Origin: Mucilaginibacter aquaedulcis
Lineage (GTDB): Bacteria; Bacteroidota; Bacteroidia; Sphingobacteriales; Sphingobacteriaceae
Direction: 5' to 3'
Assembly: GCF_030409325.1 (NCBI RefSeq)
Contig: NZ_JAUFPR010000004.1
Span: forward strand, 977,548-1,041,547
Length of the DNA: 64,000 bases
Of this stretch, positions 61,963-64,000 are shown piece by piece. The position numbers were made by a program, and so were the translations under genes. Numbering within the stretch: the first letter of the stretch is position 1; each line of letters starts with the position of its first letter. The notes beneath the pieces were generated by a model that saw nothing but the letters and a program-made list of their open reading frames with translations, was not told the DNA's origin and did not search any database.

Positions 61963-62196
61963 ATGAAGACGATGACCGTTGGCGAATTCAAAAGCCATTT
62001 CTCGGATGTAGTTGACCAGGTTAAGGCCGGGGCTAGCTTTGCCGTCACTTATGGGCGCAAAAAAGAAATTGTTGGTTATTTCCTACCGGAAGCGCAAATA
62101 GTTAAACCGAAACGCAAACTGGGAATATTGGAAGGAAAGGCTAAGGCTACTTTCAAATCGGACTACCAGATGACTGAAGAAGATTTTTTAGGATGA
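61963..62196 (+). CDS. Phd/YefM-type antitoxin
   Basis: A 77-aa antitoxin starting MKTMTVGEFKSHFSDVVDQV, with KAGASFAVTYGRKKEIVGYF, the typical Phd/YefM DNA-binding fold, and a C-terminal acidic tail (KSDYQMTEEDFLG) that would wrap the toxin. Its stop overlaps the toxin start by four bases. It would autorepress the pair. Confidence 0.88.
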   Translation: MKTMTVGEFKSHFSDVVDQVKAGASFAVTYGRKKEIVGYFLPEAQIVKPKRKLGILEGKAKATFKSDYQMTEEDFLG

Positions 62197-62591
62197 ATTA
62201 TATTCTCGATTCCCACGTCTTCCTCTGGTCTTTGTTAGCGCCCAATAAATTAACTAAAAAAGTAAGGAAGATACTGGAAAACTCAGGTAATAACGTATTT
62301 ATCAGCGCTGTCACTTTTTGGGAGATATCCTTGAAATTTGGTCTCGGAAAGCTTGATCTTAATGGCGTGTCACCCGATGAGCTGCCCAGGCTTGCAGAGC
62401 AAACAGGATTTGAACTGTTACCATTATTTTCGGAAGAGTCCGCAACTTATCATAAAGTGGAGGCGGCCTGGCACCGCGATCCATTCGACAGAATGCTGAT
62501 TCGCCAGGCTATTTTAAAAGATTTTATTCTGATAAGCAAAGACGAGAAAGTCGCTCTTTACAAATCAATTGGTCTGAAGGTTGAGTGGTAG
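62193..62591 (+). CDS. PIN-domain toxin (VapC-like ribonuclease)
   Basis: A 132-aa PIN-domain RNase. Acidic metal ligands: Asp6 in ILDSHVFLW, Glu44 in SAVTFWEISLK, Asp96/Asp99 in RDPFDRMLI and Asp116 in ISKDEKV. Length and layout fit toxins paired with Phd-type antitoxins. ATGA overlap with the antitoxin. The pair lies beside CBASS at the right edge of the defence island. Confidence 0.9.
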   Translation: MNYILDSHVFLWSLLAPNKLTKKVRKILENSGNNVFISAVTFWEISLKFGLGKLDLNGVSPDELPRLAEQTGFELLPLFSEESATYHKVEAAWHRDPFDRMLIRQAILKDFILISKDEKVALYKSIGLKVEW

Positions 62592-62931
62592 TCTATTTCT
62601 ACAACTGCTACAATATCGATTAAATTGACCAAGAGGGTTGGAAATCGAAATGGGTTGAGATATTTCCGTTGTTGTGAAAAATACTTAATTTTGGGATGTC
62701 ATCAGGCAGTGTACCAAAGTGAGTACCAGTTAAATTGAGCGGTCGATAACTAATTGTAGATCAGTCTATAATATTACAAGGTTCGGGGACAGTAACTCCC
62801 ACCAAACGAAGCCCTTCAGATTAAGTTCTGAGGGGTTTTTTGTTGTAATAAAGTTTTTTGTTTAGCTTAAACAAGCTATAGTTTGTTTTCTTAAACAGCA
62901 TGGCATGATTACTATCTATATAACTTAATTA
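62592..62931 (+). other. 340-bp gap holding a repeat with terminator
   Basis: No gene seen. It contains the first copy of a 73-bp direct repeat (62796-62868). GGTTCGGGGACAGTAACTCC just before it resembles the 3' part of a tRNA/tmRNA but is not convincing. Confidence 0.4.
62796..62868 (+). repeat. Direct repeat with terminator hairpin, copy 1
   Basis: Starts CTCCCACCAAACGAAG, then the hairpin CCCTTCAGA / TCTGAGGGG (62812-62835) and a T-run, followed by TTTTTTGTTTAGCTTA. It matches copy 2 (63431-63504) at all but a few positions. CCACCA before a hairpin is what one sees at tRNA/tmRNA 3' ends. Confidence 0.65.
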
Positions 62932-63387
62932 ATGGTGAAAACTATACTTATAAATTTTATCTGTAGTTTATATTTATGCGGATGTGCGGGCACAGGTAAT
63001 AAGCATGAAAGTTTAGATTCAGCGCAAATTTTAAAGAGCCTATTTAACTCTGACAAAGTAATGGATGGGATTCCAAAAAACGTTAATACAATTTATGTAA
63101 TTAAATCGCACAGGTTTAAATATTATAATAAATCCTGGCCGGGGGAAGTGAATAGGTTGAAAATTAGATATATTGAGGAAACCAAGAACTCAAATGAATC
63201 TCTAATACCCAAGGCAAAAATAACTGATAAACCTTTGAGGTATGTTGTGTCTAAGTTTTCTATAAATAGTAACGATTCGGCATTAGTTTCTCTTTATAGC
63301 ATAAATCAGCGAATAGATTACAATTGCAAGTTTGTTAAAAAGAATGGTAAGTGGATAATTTCGCATATCAGTTGGCAAATCGAATGA
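62932..63387 (+). CDS. Hypothetical lipoprotein
   Basis: A 151-aa protein with a signal ending in a lipobox (FICSLYLCGC, Cys18) and a soluble domain without recognised family (LRYVVSKFSINSNDSALVSL; FVKKNGKWIISHISWQIE, the latter like an NTF2- or DUF-type final strand pair). The gene is AT-rich and lies exactly between two copies of a 73-bp direct repeat. Confidence 0.6.
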   Translation: MVKTILINFICSLYLCGCAGTGNKHESLDSAQILKSLFNSDKVMDGIPKNVNTIYVIKSHRFKYYNKSWPGEVNRLKIRYIEETKNSNESLIPKAKITDKPLRYVVSKFSINSNDSALVSLYSINQRIDYNCKFVKKNGKWIISHISWQIE

Positions 63388-63430
63388 AGGGGAAATCGAA
63401 TGAAGGAGTTTACATGATCAAATCTGCTCT

Positions 63431-63504
63431 CTTCCACCAAATGAAGCCCTTCAGATTAAGTTCTGAGGGGCTTTTTGTTGGAATAAGGTTTTTTGTTTAG
63501 CTTA
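63431..63504 (+). repeat. Direct repeat with terminator hairpin, copy 2
   Basis: Starts CTTCCACCAAATGAAG, with the hairpin CCCTTCAGA / TCTGAGGGG (63447-63470) and T-run, then TTTTTTGTTTAGCTTA. Same orientation as copy 1, about 635 bases away. Confidence 0.65.
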
Positions 63505-63605
63505 CTCATAGAGCAACTATTTATTATTTTCTCTTCCAAATAAAACTAATGTAAACTTAAGGTTTACTCAAATTGTGTCAATTTAGTTTTATCTACAAAT
63601 TATTA

Positions 63606-64000
63606 TCAGTGCACTTTATCCAAAACGGGTTGTACGGGTGCTATGATCTGCTTATGAGCTAAAAATTTTGTGATCGTTGTAAATGATAGTCCTTGTTGCT
63701 TAAAACCCGCTATAAGTTGATGCATACGTTCGCTCATTTGCTTGCCGCTGTTTTTTGACACGTAGCCCGGAAAGCCAAAACGTGTTTTATCCTGCAAATC
63801 GGTAAACTCCCAGGGATGAAAGTAGATGTTTAAATAGCCATCGCGCCGATAGGTTTTATTGCACAACAACCTATAAAGCCATAGTGGAAAATTATGGAAT
63901 GAGAGCCAGAATAAAGGGATACGCAACAGCGGACTTACCGATGCCGGTAATTGAATTACACTCTTTTCCAGAAAACAGGTGCGCGGCTTTTTCAGATTGT
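63606..64000 (-). CDS. Polysaccharide deacetylase-like protein, C-terminal part
   Basis: The frame runs off the right edge of the window, so the start is missing. The visible 131 residues include a hydrophobic stretch (LRIPLFWLSFHNFPLWLY), YLNIYFHPWEFTDLQDKTRF and GLSFTTITKFLAHKQI. YFHPWEF near the C-terminus is typical of NodB-type deacetylases involved in exopolysaccharide work. The catalytic Asp/His residues lie outside the window. Composition returns toward that of the left part, so this probably marks chromosomal sequence beyond the island. Confidence 0.7.
   Translation of the reverse strand, partial: NLKKPRTCFLEKSVIQLPASVSPLLRIPLFWLSFHNFPLWLYRLLCNKTYRRDGYLNIYFHPWEFTDLQDKTRFGFPGYVSKNSGKQMSERMHQLIAGFKQQGLSFTTITKFLAHKQIIAPVQPVLDKVH

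Noticed and set aside
1..64000. CRISPR array, integrase or conjugation genes
   Set aside because: No regularly spaced short repeats, no tyrosine integrase motif and no tra genes were seen; only a decayed serine resolvase and a mobilization module are present.

Overview
The window looks like a chromosome segment of a Bacteroidota bacterium of the Sphingobacteriaceae, most like Mucilaginibacter or Pedobacter. This is inferred from gene content (LytTR/LytS-type two-component genes, DUF4142 and NHL-repeat lipoproteins, a Bacteroidota-type mobC/relaxase pair with an oriT-like hairpin, tandem PAS kinases), from short lipoprotein signal peptides, and from weak Shine-Dalgarno sequences. No rRNA or intact tRNA gene is present to confirm it.

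Bases 1 to about 24,200 are GC-rich, densely packed chromosomal genes on both strands. They include an MFS exporter, a zinc alcohol dehydrogenase, exonuclease III, a phosphoketolase/acetate kinase pair, a UvrA2-type ABC ATPase flanked by two Fpg/Nei-like glycosylases that lack the zinc-finger cysteines, a Ku operon, a DksA/TraR-like regulator, a lipocalin and several short-chain dehydrogenases. DNA-repair genes are strikingly clustered (xthA, two Fpg-like genes, uvrA2, ku, and a decayed SRAP gene).

From about 24,200 to 63,550 the DNA is AT-richer and has accessory character. It has long gene-poor gaps, dispersed and palindromic repeats, and many interrupted genes: a resolvase with two in-frame stops, a mobC with one, a histidine kinase with one, and frameshifted crp and nucleotidyltransferase-HEPN genes. 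The first half (26-41 kb) carries regulators (XRE, Crp/Fnr, LytTR/LytS, PAS kinases) and small secreted proteins. An approximately 410-bp direct repeat lies on either side of it. At 43.6-46.1 kb is a mobilization module: HTH protein, oriT-like hairpin, mobC, and a relaxase with a membrane protein encoded in another frame inside it.

From 48.7 to 62.6 kb lies a defence island. On the minus strand run a WYL-domain repressor (CapW-like), hsdM, hsdS, hsdR, a very unusual fusion protein and a receiver-domain protein. The fusion joins a HARE-like HTH, a degenerate N6-adenine methylase, an HsdS-like target-recognition region and a histidine kinase. Divergent from capW is a two-gene CBASS with a CD-NTase and a TIR-STING effector, followed by a Phd/PIN toxin-antitoxin pair. 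A nearly identical palindrome (TGTGCARTGTATCTGCACAG) lies in the capW/CD-NTase intergenic region and again just before the methylase-kinase gene. I infer that one WYL repressor controls both CBASS and a two-component branch of the restriction-modification operon. This methylase-kinase plus receiver pair is the best candidate for an undescribed system. The window ends inside a polysaccharide deacetylase-like gene.
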